Positions 1-5,094 of a stretch of DNA of 13,448 nt are shown here, piece by piece. The notes under the pieces are model-generated. The model was not told where the DNA came from, searched no databases, and was given only the letters and a program-made list of their open reading frames with translations. This stretch comes from an uncultured Oscillospiraceae bacterium (GTDB lineage Bacteria > Bacillota > Clostridia > Oscillospirales > Oscillospiraceae), in assembly GCA_910588975.1 (NCBI GenBank), contig CAJUSE010000039.1:1-13448 (forward strand), read 5' to 3'. Within the stretch, counting starts at the first letter, position 1; each line of letters starts with the position of its first letter. Made by a program: the position numbers and the translations under genes.

Positions 1-253
1 GCTGGGCCAGCCAGTCGGTGCCGGTGCCCCGAACCTCAAAGACAATGGTGAGGGTGTCGGGGGAGCCCTTGGTGCAGGCGCACACCGAGATGGGCCGGCG
101 GAGCAGCCGCTCCTCGCCGCACTTGATGTGGACGAACTGGCCGGGGCCGGTGAAGCTGTCGGTGATCATGCTGCCCACGTCCAGAGTGAAGCGGATGGCG
201 TGGTCATTGGGATGGTCCTTGCGGAGGATGGTGCAGGAAGAATTGACTTGCAA
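1..253 (-). CDS. pyrK: Dihydroorotate dehydrogenase B electron-transfer subunit (partial, N-terminal part)
   Basis: PyrK is the FAD and [2Fe-2S] subunit that passes electrons from the catalytic PyrD subunit to NAD+ during oxidation of dihydroorotate to orotate, in the cytoplasm. Only about the first 84 residues lie in the window; the gene continues past the left edge. The visible part shows the ferredoxin-reductase-type beta-barrel pattern: GPGQFVHIKC near residues 36-45, then LLRRPISVC near 50-58, the RxxS flavin-binding motif of this family. The start is taken as TTG at 253-251: no ATG or GTG exists further upstream in frame, the purine-rich AAGAAGGGA lies just before it, and the resulting N-terminus aligns with PyrK from other Firmicutes as I remember it. 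It follows the zinc-ribbon genes in the pyr operon; pyrD would be expected next. The family call is secure, the TTG start is inference. Confidence 0.87.
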   Translation of the reverse strand, partial: MQVNSSCTILRKDHPNDHAIRFTLDVGSMITDSFTGPGQFVHIKCGEERLLRRPISVCACTKGSPDTLTIVFEVRGTGTDWLAQ

Positions 254-285
254 AGAGGGTCCCTTCTTTCTATTGGGTATGGTTG

Positions 286-341
286 CGCCGTCCTGTGGAC
301 CGGCGGTTTTGGCGGTCGGGACAGGCCGGGATAGCCCGTCC
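286..341 (-). other. Two RNA hairpins in the gap before pyrK
   Basis: The 95-nt gap between the second zinc-ribbon gene and pyrK, read on the minus strand, can form GGACGGGC/GCCTGTCC (341-334 with 326-319; 8 bp with one G-U, 7-nt loop) followed by a second stem, CGCC+GTCC/GGAC+GGCG (305-286, one bulge). Neither is followed by a T-run, so these are more likely mRNA-stability or processing structures than terminators. The folds are by eye. Confidence 0.4.
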
Positions 342-348
342 GATAAAT

Positions 349-732
349 TTACTCCTTGTCTCCAAAAAGCCCAAACAGCCCGCCTTTTTTCTTCGTTTCC
401 CAGGGGTCAGCGGGAATATCGGGGGCGGAGTCCTTTTGAGGCTGGGCCTCCTTTTCAAGCTGGATCGTCAGAGCGGCCCGCTGGTCGGAAGGCGTCTCGG
501 AGGGAGGCTTGACACCCGCCTCTTCAGCGGCCCGGGCGGCCTTGATCTTAGCGGCCCGCTCCCGGGAGTAGTCATAGAACAGAAAACGTCCGCATTGTGG
601 ACAGATGTATACATTTGCGCATACGTCATTGCTGAAAAATGTGGTCTCGGTGAGTGTAGCCATTTCCTGGTAAAGCTCCAATATCACCTTGCAGTCGGGG
701 CAAAGATGTTGCCAGAAGGTGCTCTCATCCAC
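349..732 (-). CDS. Small zinc-ribbon protein, copy 2 (unknown function)
   Basis: This is a 127-residue soluble protein of unknown role. Two Cys pairs, CPDC (residues 11-14) and CPQC (44-47), are 29 residues apart and should bind one zinc. Next comes a basic and Ala-rich helix (about 55-70), a polar linker, and a C-terminal GLFGLFGDKE tail. It is a diverged paralogue of the gene directly upstream (782-1153), with the same cysteine layout and the same C-terminal peptide. The frame is open from an ATG at 798 that would overlap the upstream gene, but I start at GTG 732-730. A strong GGAAGGAGGA site lies 6 nt before this GTG, and the product then begins MDE like its paralogue. It sits between pyrF and pyrK in the same transcription unit. 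The zinc-ribbon call is from the motifs; a role in pyrimidine synthesis is only suggested by position. Confidence 0.75.
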   Translation of the reverse strand: MDESTFWQHLCPDCKVILELYQEMATLTETTFFSNDVCANVYICPQCGRFLFYDYSRERAAKIKAARAAEEAGVKPPSETPSDQRAALTIQLEKEAQPQKDSAPDIPADPWETKKKGGLFGLFGDKE

Positions 733-737
733 AATGG

Positions 738-748
738 CTCCTCCTTCC
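738..748 (-). promoter_or_regulatory. Ribosome binding site deciding the GTG start of zinc-ribbon copy 2
   Basis: On the minus strand GGAAGGAGGA is followed by six bases (GCCATT) and then GTG. This is the best Shine-Dalgarno match near this gene. It lies inside the longer open frame, which argues against the more upstream ATG at 798. Confidence 0.7.
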
Positions 749-781
749 ATCATAGTGGTCACGGTGTCAGAGACAGATCTG

Positions 782-1153
782 TTAGTCCTTATCTCCAAAG
801 AGGCCGAACAGCCCGCTCTTTTTCTCCTCCCAGGGGTCGGCGGGACCGGTGGGGCGTGGGGCGACCTCTTTTCCGATGGTAACAGTGTGCTGGGGCGGCT
901 GGGCGTCCCGGGCGGCCTGCTCCCGCTGTTGGCGGTGCTTACTGCTGTAAAAGCGGGTCAGGCCGCATTGGGGGCAGACGCAGATATCAAGGGTGAAGAT
1001 ATCGGGGACAATAAAGGCATTGGTGGAGGAGATGCCAAAATCCTTCATGGCTGTGACAAGCTCCACCTTGCAGTCCGGGCATAGCCGTCGGGGTGCTTCA
1101 CCGGTAATGGGAAAGGGCTCCTCCGGCACCAAAGGCGTAAAAAGCTCGTCCAT
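782..1153 (-). CDS. Small zinc-ribbon protein, copy 1 (unknown function)
   Basis: This is a 123-residue soluble protein of unknown function. It has CPDC at residues 25-28 and CPQC at 60-63 (31 residues between), with an extra Cys at 58. A charged Gln/Arg/Ala-rich segment follows (about 70-82), then a Pro-rich linker and a C-terminal DPWE-x-KK-x-GLFGLFGDKD tail. The four cysteines form a probable treble-clef or ribbon zinc site. The start is ATG at 1153; AAGGGGGC precedes it and overlaps the pyrF stop region, with only 12 nt between the genes, so it is surely co-transcribed with pyrF. The next gene (349-732) is its paralogue. No catalytic motif, signal peptide or membrane segment is visible. 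It could be a nucleic-acid-binding or scaffold protein, but nothing in the sequence proves this. Confidence 0.78.
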   Translation of the reverse strand: MDELFTPLVPEEPFPITGEAPRRLCPDCKVELVTAMKDFGISSTNAFIVPDIFTLDICVCPQCGLTRFYSSKHRQQREQAARDAQPPQHTVTIGKEVAPRPTGPADPWEEKKSGLFGLFGDKD

Positions 1154-1165
1154 CTCTCTGCCCCC

Positions 1166-2089
1166 TTACAGGATGGTGACGAACTGCTTGATGTCGTCCC
1201 GCATGGCCTCGGCGGCGGCACGGGCAGCGTCCTGGTAGTCCTGGCCGTCGTGGCCCGTCTTCTGCCAGGCGCACATGATGGAGCGGGAGGCATTGATGAT
1301 AGCCCCCCGGCCGTACTTGTCGAAGGCGAAGCGCACGTCCTCGGCGGTGCCCCCCTGGGCTCCGTAGCCGGGGACCAGGAAGAAGGTGTGCTCCAGTCGC
1401 TTGCGCAGGGAGCGCAGGTCGGAGGGGTAGGTGGCTCCCACCACCGCCCCGGCCCGGGAGTAGCCGTACTTGCCGATGTCCTCCTGGCCCAGCCGGGCGT
1501 TGAGGTCGCCCACCACCTGGTAGACCACCCGGTCCCCGGCGATCATGTCCTGAAGCTCCCCCGAGGAGGGGTTGGAGGTCTTGACCAGAGTGAACAGGCA
1601 CTTGTCCTCGGCCCGGCAGGTCTCCAGGAAGGGGTTGATGCCGTCGCTGCCCAGATAGCCGTTGATGGTGAGGCAGTCGGCGTCAAAGGCGGGCAGGCGG
1701 GCCTCTCCAACCTGTATCCGGCCCAGCCAGGCCTCGGCGTAGGCCTGGGCGGTGGAGCCGATGTCGTTGCGCTTCACGTCGGCAATGACGAACAGCCCCT
1801 TGGCCCGGGCGTAACGGATGGTCTCCTCCAAAATCATCATGCCGTGCCAGCCCAGCCGCTCGTAGTAGGCGCTCTGGGGCTTGACGGCGGGGACCACATC
1901 GCACAGGGCGTCGATAAGTCCCACATTGAAGCGGTAGATGGCGTCGGCGGCGCCCTCCAGCGTCTCGCCGTACTTGTCCAGACTGGTGCGCAGGATGTGG
2001 GGGGGCACGTACTCCGGCTTGGGATCAAGCCCTGCCACGGTGGGATTTTTCTTGGCCTTGATAAGCTCCTGCAGACGGTCAAACGACAT
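1166..2089 (-). CDS. pyrF: Orotidine 5'-phosphate decarboxylase, long (type 2) form
   Basis: PyrF decarboxylates OMP to UMP, the last step of de novo pyrimidine synthesis, as a cytoplasmic dimeric TIM barrel. At 307 residues it fits the longer bacterial subfamily (about 270-310) rather than the ~240-residue B. subtilis type. The signature DVKRNDIGST (residues 104-113) carries the catalytic Asp104-Lys106-Asp109 array. VKPQSAYYE (69-77) supplies the Lys of the first half of the active site, GLDP (20-23) is the usual N-terminal substrate loop, and NASRSI near the C-terminus matches the phosphate-binding Arg loop. The start ATG at 2089 is preceded by GAAAGGATGA. It lies 34 nt after pyrC and 12 nt before the first zinc-ribbon gene, so it belongs to the same operon. 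Confidence 0.95.
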   Translation of the reverse strand: MSFDRLQELIKAKKNPTVAGLDPKPEYVPPHILRTSLDKYGETLEGAADAIYRFNVGLIDALCDVVPAVKPQSAYYERLGWHGMMILEETIRYARAKGLFVIADVKRNDIGSTAQAYAEAWLGRIQVGEARLPAFDADCLTINGYLGSDGINPFLETCRAEDKCLFTLVKTSNPSSGELQDMIAGDRVVYQVVGDLNARLGQEDIGKYGYSRAGAVVGATYPSDLRSLRKRLEHTFFLVPGYGAQGGTAEDVRFAFDKYGRGAIINASRSIMCAWQKTGHDGQDYQDAARAAAEAMRDDIKQFVTIL

Positions 2090-2123
2090 GACAAATCATC
2101 CTTTCTGTATGTAAAATGCCTGT

Positions 2124-3407
2124 TTAGCGATCTTCAAAGATAAGCCTTCCCTCCCGGAAGGTGTACTTCACCCGGCCCTTCAGCTTCATCCCGGCGAAGG
2201 GGGTGTTCCGGGCCTTGGAGCGGAACTGCTCCGGGTCCACCGTCCACTCCTCCTTGAGGTCAAAGACGGTCACATCGGCCACTCCGCCGGGGGCGATGCG
2301 CCCCCCTTGAGGCAGGTGGAGGATGTTGGCAGGGCCGGCGGTCAGCTTGCCGATGATGGCGGGCAGGCTCATCTTGTTGGTGTGGTAGAGGGCGGTGAGG
2401 GTGGCGGCCAGGGCGGTCTCCAGCCCCACCATGCCGCTGGGGGCCTCGGTGAGCCCCCTGGCCTTTTCCTCGGTGGAGTGGGGGGCGTGGTCGGTGGCGA
2501 TGGCGTCGATGGTGCCGTCCTTCAGCCCGGCGATGATGGCCTCCACGTCGGCCTGGGTCCGCAGGGGGGGATTGACCCGGGCGTTGGCCCCCTGCTCCAG
2601 CACGATATCTTCGGTGAAGGTGAAGTACTGGGGGCAGGTCTCGCAGGTGATGGCCACCCCCTTTTTCTTAAACTGGCGCACGATGTCCACCGACTTGGCC
2701 GTGGAGATGTGGCAGATGTGGACGGCGGCGCCGGTCTCCTCGGCCAGCATGGCGTCCCGCATGACCTGCAGCTCCTCGGCGATGGCGGGCCGGCCGGGGA
2801 TGCGCAGCTGGCGGGAGATCCGCCCCTCGTTGACGGCGAAGTTCTGGACCATCTCGGCATCCTCGCAGTGGGAGTGGATGGTCAGGCCCTGGCCCTTGGC
2901 CAGCAGCATGGCGTCCCGGAGCACGTTGGCGTTCTGGATGGGTACCCCGTCGTCGCTGAGGGCCACCGCCCCGGCCTTTTTCAGGGCCTCGAAATCGGTG
3001 GGTTCCTGCCCCTTCTGGCCCAGGGTCACGGCGCCGTAGGGCAGTACCCGTGCCCCGTCGGGGACCTTAGCGGCCTCCTGAAGGACGTAGAGCACCCCCT
3101 CGGGGCAGTCGATAACGGGCCGGGTGTTGGGCATGCAGGCAATGGCGGTAAAGCCGCCGGCGGCTGCCGCCTGGGCGCCGGTGGCAATGGTCTCCTTGTA
3201 CTCAAAGCCGGGCTGGCGCAGGTGGACATGCATGTCCACAAAGCCGGCGCTGGCCACCAGGTCTGTGCCGTCGATGACCTGGGCGTCGGGGTGGGAAAGG
3301 CCGCTGTCAATAGCGGCAACAACGCCGTTTTCTATGAGCAGGTCGGTCCTGTCGCCCACGCCGGAAATGGGGTCCACCAGACGAATATTTTGAATGAGAT
3401 AGTCCAC
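2124..3407 (-). CDS. pyrC: Dihydroorotase, class I
   Basis: PyrC is the amidohydrolase that interconverts N-carbamoyl-L-aspartate and dihydroorotate, step three of UMP synthesis. It has 427 residues, usual for class I enzymes. Metal and active-site residues are all present: HVHLR (His60, His62, Arg64), Asp153 in ALSDDGVP, His180 in HSHCED, His233 in HICHIS and Asp306 in TDHAPHS. The frame is open 32 codons further upstream, but I choose GTG at 3407-3405. AAAGGAG sits 7 nt before it, and the product then starts with the usual short beta-strand (DYLIQNIRLVDP). The longer start would add an Arg/Cys-rich tail foreign to the family and would lie inside the leader. It is the first gene of the operon after the promoter at 3521-3549. 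Confidence 0.95.
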   Translation of the reverse strand: MDYLIQNIRLVDPISGVGDRTDLLIENGVVAAIDSGLSHPDAQVIDGTDLVASAGFVDMHVHLRQPGFEYKETIATGAQAAAAGGFTAIACMPNTRPVIDCPEGVLYVLQEAAKVPDGARVLPYGAVTLGQKGQEPTDFEALKKAGAVALSDDGVPIQNANVLRDAMLLAKGQGLTIHSHCEDAEMVQNFAVNEGRISRQLRIPGRPAIAEELQVMRDAMLAEETGAAVHICHISTAKSVDIVRQFKKKGVAITCETCPQYFTFTEDIVLEQGANARVNPPLRTQADVEAIIAGLKDGTIDAIATDHAPHSTEEKARGLTEAPSGMVGLETALAATLTALYHTNKMSLPAIIGKLTAGPANILHLPQGGRIAPGGVADVTVFDLKEEWTVDPEQFRSKARNTPFAGMKLKGRVKYTFREGRLIFEDR

Positions 3408-3430
3408 AGTTGCACTCCTTTCCGGGCACA

Positions 3431-3453
3431 CCTTTGCCCTTATCAGACAAAGG
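3431..3453 (-). promoter_or_regulatory. Leader hairpin upstream of the pyrC ribosome binding site
   Basis: On the minus strand CCTTTGTC (3453-3446) pairs with GGCAAAGG (3438-3431), 8 bp with one G-U and a 7-nt loop. It stands about ten bases before the pyrC Shine-Dalgarno at 3421-3415. It has no T-run, so it is not a terminator. I see no PyrR-binding consensus or attenuator terminator in the roughly 105-nt leader. Confidence 0.4.
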
Positions 3454-3520
3454 CGGCCTGTCCGCTTGCAAAAAGAGGGCCGGAGTCCCTGCCCCCGCCC
3501 CACGCCTGTGCGTTATCTCC

Positions 3521-3549
3521 ATTATAAAGGAGAGTGAGATTTTTCGCAA
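3521..3549 (-). promoter_or_regulatory. SigA-type promoter of the pyr operon
   Basis: Minus strand: -35 TTGCGA (3549-3544), 17-bp spacer, perfect -10 TATAAT (3526-3521). Transcription should start near 3514, leaving a leader of about 105 nt before pyrC. Only one of the -35 thirds deviates from consensus, so this is a strong candidate. Confidence 0.75.
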
Positions 3550-3631
3550 CGTTTTTTTCACATTTGGGGCAATAATATATGTGGAGCAGGGAAGCTCCCG
3601 AAAAAAGACGAAGCAGGGAGGAGGAGCGAAG

Positions 3632-3817
3632 ATGGAGAACGGCTTTTTCAAGGGCGTGGGGCTGGGTGTGCTGGCGGGCACCATGGCAGGTACCATGATG
3701 GGCGCCACCATGGCCCCCAAGAAGCGCAGCAGCGTGAAAAAGGCAGCGGACAAGGCCATGAAAACGGTGGATCAGGCAATGGAAAATCTCACCGAGAAGA
3801 TGGGCTTTCAGGACTGA
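3632..3817 (+). CDS. Glycine-zipper membrane microprotein (unknown function)
   Basis: This is a 61-residue protein. Residues 4-28 form one hydrophobic segment with glycine at exactly every fourth position (4, 8, 12, 16, 20, 24), a full GxxxG zipper. This is typical of tightly packed or self-associating membrane helices. It is followed by PKKR (29-32), a stop-transfer-like basic patch, and an amphipathic, charged C-terminal helix. The layout recalls YtxH-like small proteins, but I do not assign that family. The start ATG is preceded by a very strong GGGAGGAGG site 7-8 nt away. The frame is open upstream to 3410, but that part would cross the pyr promoter. A possible promoter in the T-rich stretch at 3552-3581 is too weak to claim. 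It is divergent from pyrC and convergent with sigK. Confidence 0.72.
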   Translation: MENGFFKGVGLGVLAGTMAGTMMGATMAPKKRSSVKKAADKAMKTVDQAMENLTEKMGFQD

Positions 3818-3837
3818 AAAAAGGAACAGGGCGAAAA

Positions 3838-3867
3838 GGGAAGGGCGGCCGCCGGGCCGCCCTTCTC
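3838..3867. terminator. Convergent hairpin terminator between the microprotein gene and sigK
   Basis: AAGGGCGGCC (3841-3850) pairs with GGCCGCCCTT (3855-3864), 10 bp around a GCCG loop, extendable by about three more pairs. It lies between two converging stop codons. On the minus strand it is followed by CCCTTTTCG and later TTTTTT, on the plus strand only by C/T-rich sequence, so it should work best for sigK. Confidence 0.7.
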
Positions 3868-3871
3868 CCTC

Positions 3872-4567
3872 CTATGAAAGCTCCTCCTCCAAGGCCTTAC
3901 GCAGCTTCTCCAGTGCCTTTTTCTCAATGCGGGAGATGTAGCTGCGGCTGATGCCGCACAGCTGGGCGATCTCCCGCTGGGTCAAGGGCTCCTGCCCTCC
4001 CAGGCCGTAGCGCAGGGTGATGACCCGCTTTTCACGCTCATCCAGGCACTGCTCCACCGACGAGCGCACGCTGACCCCGGCGTCCTTGATGGACAGATCC
4101 TCCAGCATGGTGTCGTCCACCCGGATCACGTCCATAAGGGACAAGGCCCCCTCCTCGCCGTCGGACTCCAGGGTGTCAGACAGGGAGACCTCCCCCTGCA
4201 GCTTGCGCTGAGAGCGAAAGCACATCAGGATCTCGTTTTCAATGCACCTGGAGGCATAGGTGGCAAGGCGTACTCCCTTCTCCGGCTTGAAGGTGGAGAT
4301 GCCCTTGATCAGCCCGATGGTGCCGATGGAGATGAGGTCATCCTGGTCGCAGGACTGAGAGTAGTATTTTTTCACGATATGAGCCACGAGCCTTAGGTTG
4401 TGGACGATGAGCTGGTCCTTGGCTTCCTGGTCGCCGGCGGCGGCCCGCTCCAGATAGACCCGCTCCTCCTCCGGCTTCAGGGCACGGGGGAAGGAGCGCT
4501 CAGAGCGCTCCAGCCGCAGGGGGAGAAACAGGGTGTGGAGCATGAGCACAAGCCAAGCTGAGAGCAT
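3872..4567 (-). CDS. sigK: Sporulation sigma factor SigK (pro-form)
   Basis: This is a sigma-70 family factor of 231 residues, best matched to SigK, the late mother-cell sigma factor for coat and cortex genes. Region 2 shows HNLRLVAHIVKKY (56-68), DDLISIGTIGLIKGI and ATYASRCIENEILM; region 4.2 shows the helix-turn-helix TQREIAQLCGISRSYISRIEKKAL. HIVKKY, rather than the YIARKF typical of SigE, and FPRAL near residue 26 (compare FPQPL in B. subtilis SigK) favour SigK over SigE. The hydrophobic first ~20 residues look like the membrane-held pro-sequence removed by a SpoIVFB-type protease. The start ATG has AAGGAGG nearby. The gene is continuous, with no skin-type insertion. No convincing SigE promoter was found upstream. 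SigE is the main alternative. Confidence 0.86.
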   Translation of the reverse strand: MLSAWLVLMLHTLFLPLRLERSERSFPRALKPEEERVYLERAAAGDQEAKDQLIVHNLRLVAHIVKKYYSQSCDQDDLISIGTIGLIKGISTFKPEKGVRLATYASRCIENEILMCFRSQRKLQGEVSLSDTLESDGEEGALSLMDVIRVDDTMLEDLSIKDAGVSVRSSVEQCLDEREKRVITLRYGLGGQEPLTQREIAQLCGISRSYISRIEKKALEKLRKALEEELS

Positions 4568-4672
4568 AGGCGCAAGACCTCCTTATCACGTTTCCTCCCA
4601 TTCTATTCGCCGAGGATTTGTCCCCATACAGAGGAAGGAGAAAAAAGAGGGCAGGAATTTTCCACTTTGGGC

Positions 4673-4700
4673 TTGACGAATCTCAAAAATCTGGTATAAT
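4673..4700 (+). promoter_or_regulatory. Promoter of tRNA-Ser
   Basis: -35 TTGACG (4673-4678), 16-bp spacer, perfect -10 TATAAT (4695-4700) with an extended TG element (TGG just before it). It lies about 40 nt before the mature tRNA, so a short 5' leader would be trimmed by RNase P. Confidence 0.8.
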
Positions 4701-4743
4701 AATCTTCGCTGTCCAACTGAATAGAAAAGACAAGCTATGACTT

Positions 4744-4835
4744 GCAGCGGTATCGAAGTGGTCATAACGAGCACGATTGGAAATCGTGTGACCGTCAAAA
4801 GCGGTCCGAGGGTTCGAATCCCTCCCGCTGCGCCA
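4744..4835 (+). tRNA. tRNA-Ser (anticodon GGA)
   Basis: This is a class II tRNA of 92 nt. The acceptor stem GCAGCGG pairs with CCGCTGC, followed by discriminator G and an encoded CCA. The anticodon arm is CACGA-TTGGAAA-TCGTG, giving anticodon GGA, which reads UCC and UCU. A long variable arm (GACCG/CGGTC) is the serine hallmark, and the T arm GAGGG-TTCGAAT-CCCTC is complete. The gene stands alone between sigK (divergent) and the sensor kinase, with its own promoter and terminator. Confidence 0.97.
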
Positions 4836-4900
4836 AAATCCTGTGACACCTTGAATGAATTGACTCTATGTCTGCGATTTCAAAGGTCACAGGATTTTTT
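4836..4900 (+). terminator. Terminator of tRNA-Ser
   Basis: AAATCCTGTGAC right after the CCA end pairs with GTCACAGGATTT (4886-4897), and the stem extends inward through CCTTGAA/TTCAAAGG with a small bulge. The T-run 4895-4900 closes it as an intrinsic terminator. The apical loop is unusually large. Confidence 0.75.
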
Positions 4901-4966
4901 ATATGTTTCTATCCACCATCTTCTGTCTCATCGAAGCAGGTCGTCAGCTCCAATTTGGAATAAGCA

Positions 4967-4996
4967 GATAATTTGACAAAAATAGTTGATAATTTG
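4967..4996 (+). repeat. Direct repeat GATAATTTG upstream of the sensor kinase gene
   Basis: GATAATTTG occurs at 4967-4975 and again at 4988-4996, a 21-bp period (two helical turns), with a partial third copy GATAATATG at 5028-5036 covering the candidate -10 box. The stretch is AT-rich, so chance is possible, but the phasing fits an operator for a dimeric regulator. Confidence 0.35.
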
Positions 4997-5006
4997 TGAT
5001 GAGAAC

Positions 5007-5035
5007 TTGCAAACAGGCAATAAAAATGATAATAT
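5007..5035 (+). promoter_or_regulatory. Candidate promoter of the hybrid sensor kinase
   Basis: -35 TTGCAA (5007-5012), 17-bp spacer, -10 TAATAT (5030-5035). The predicted start near 5042 would leave a leader of about 50 nt. This is a moderate consensus match in AT-rich sequence. A perfect TTGACA at 4973 has no proper -10 at the right distance. Confidence 0.45.
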
Positions 5036-5094
5036 GGTGGTATTCAACAGTTGATTTTGAAAGCGTGTAAGCGTTCCGGGGAGGAATTGAATCT

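Noticed and set aside
2307..3527. Long plus-strand open frame opposite pyrC
   Set aside because: It is Gly/Val-rich with no family resemblance, and mirrors the GC-rich codon pattern of pyrC on the other strand.
4586..4849. Small minus-strand open frame over the tRNA
   Set aside because: It translates the complement of tRNA-Ser, a common false annotation.
4744..5094. Integrative element at tRNA-Ser
   Set aside because: No integrase gene and no repeated copy of the tRNA 3' end is seen; the repeated sequence after CCA is the terminator stem.
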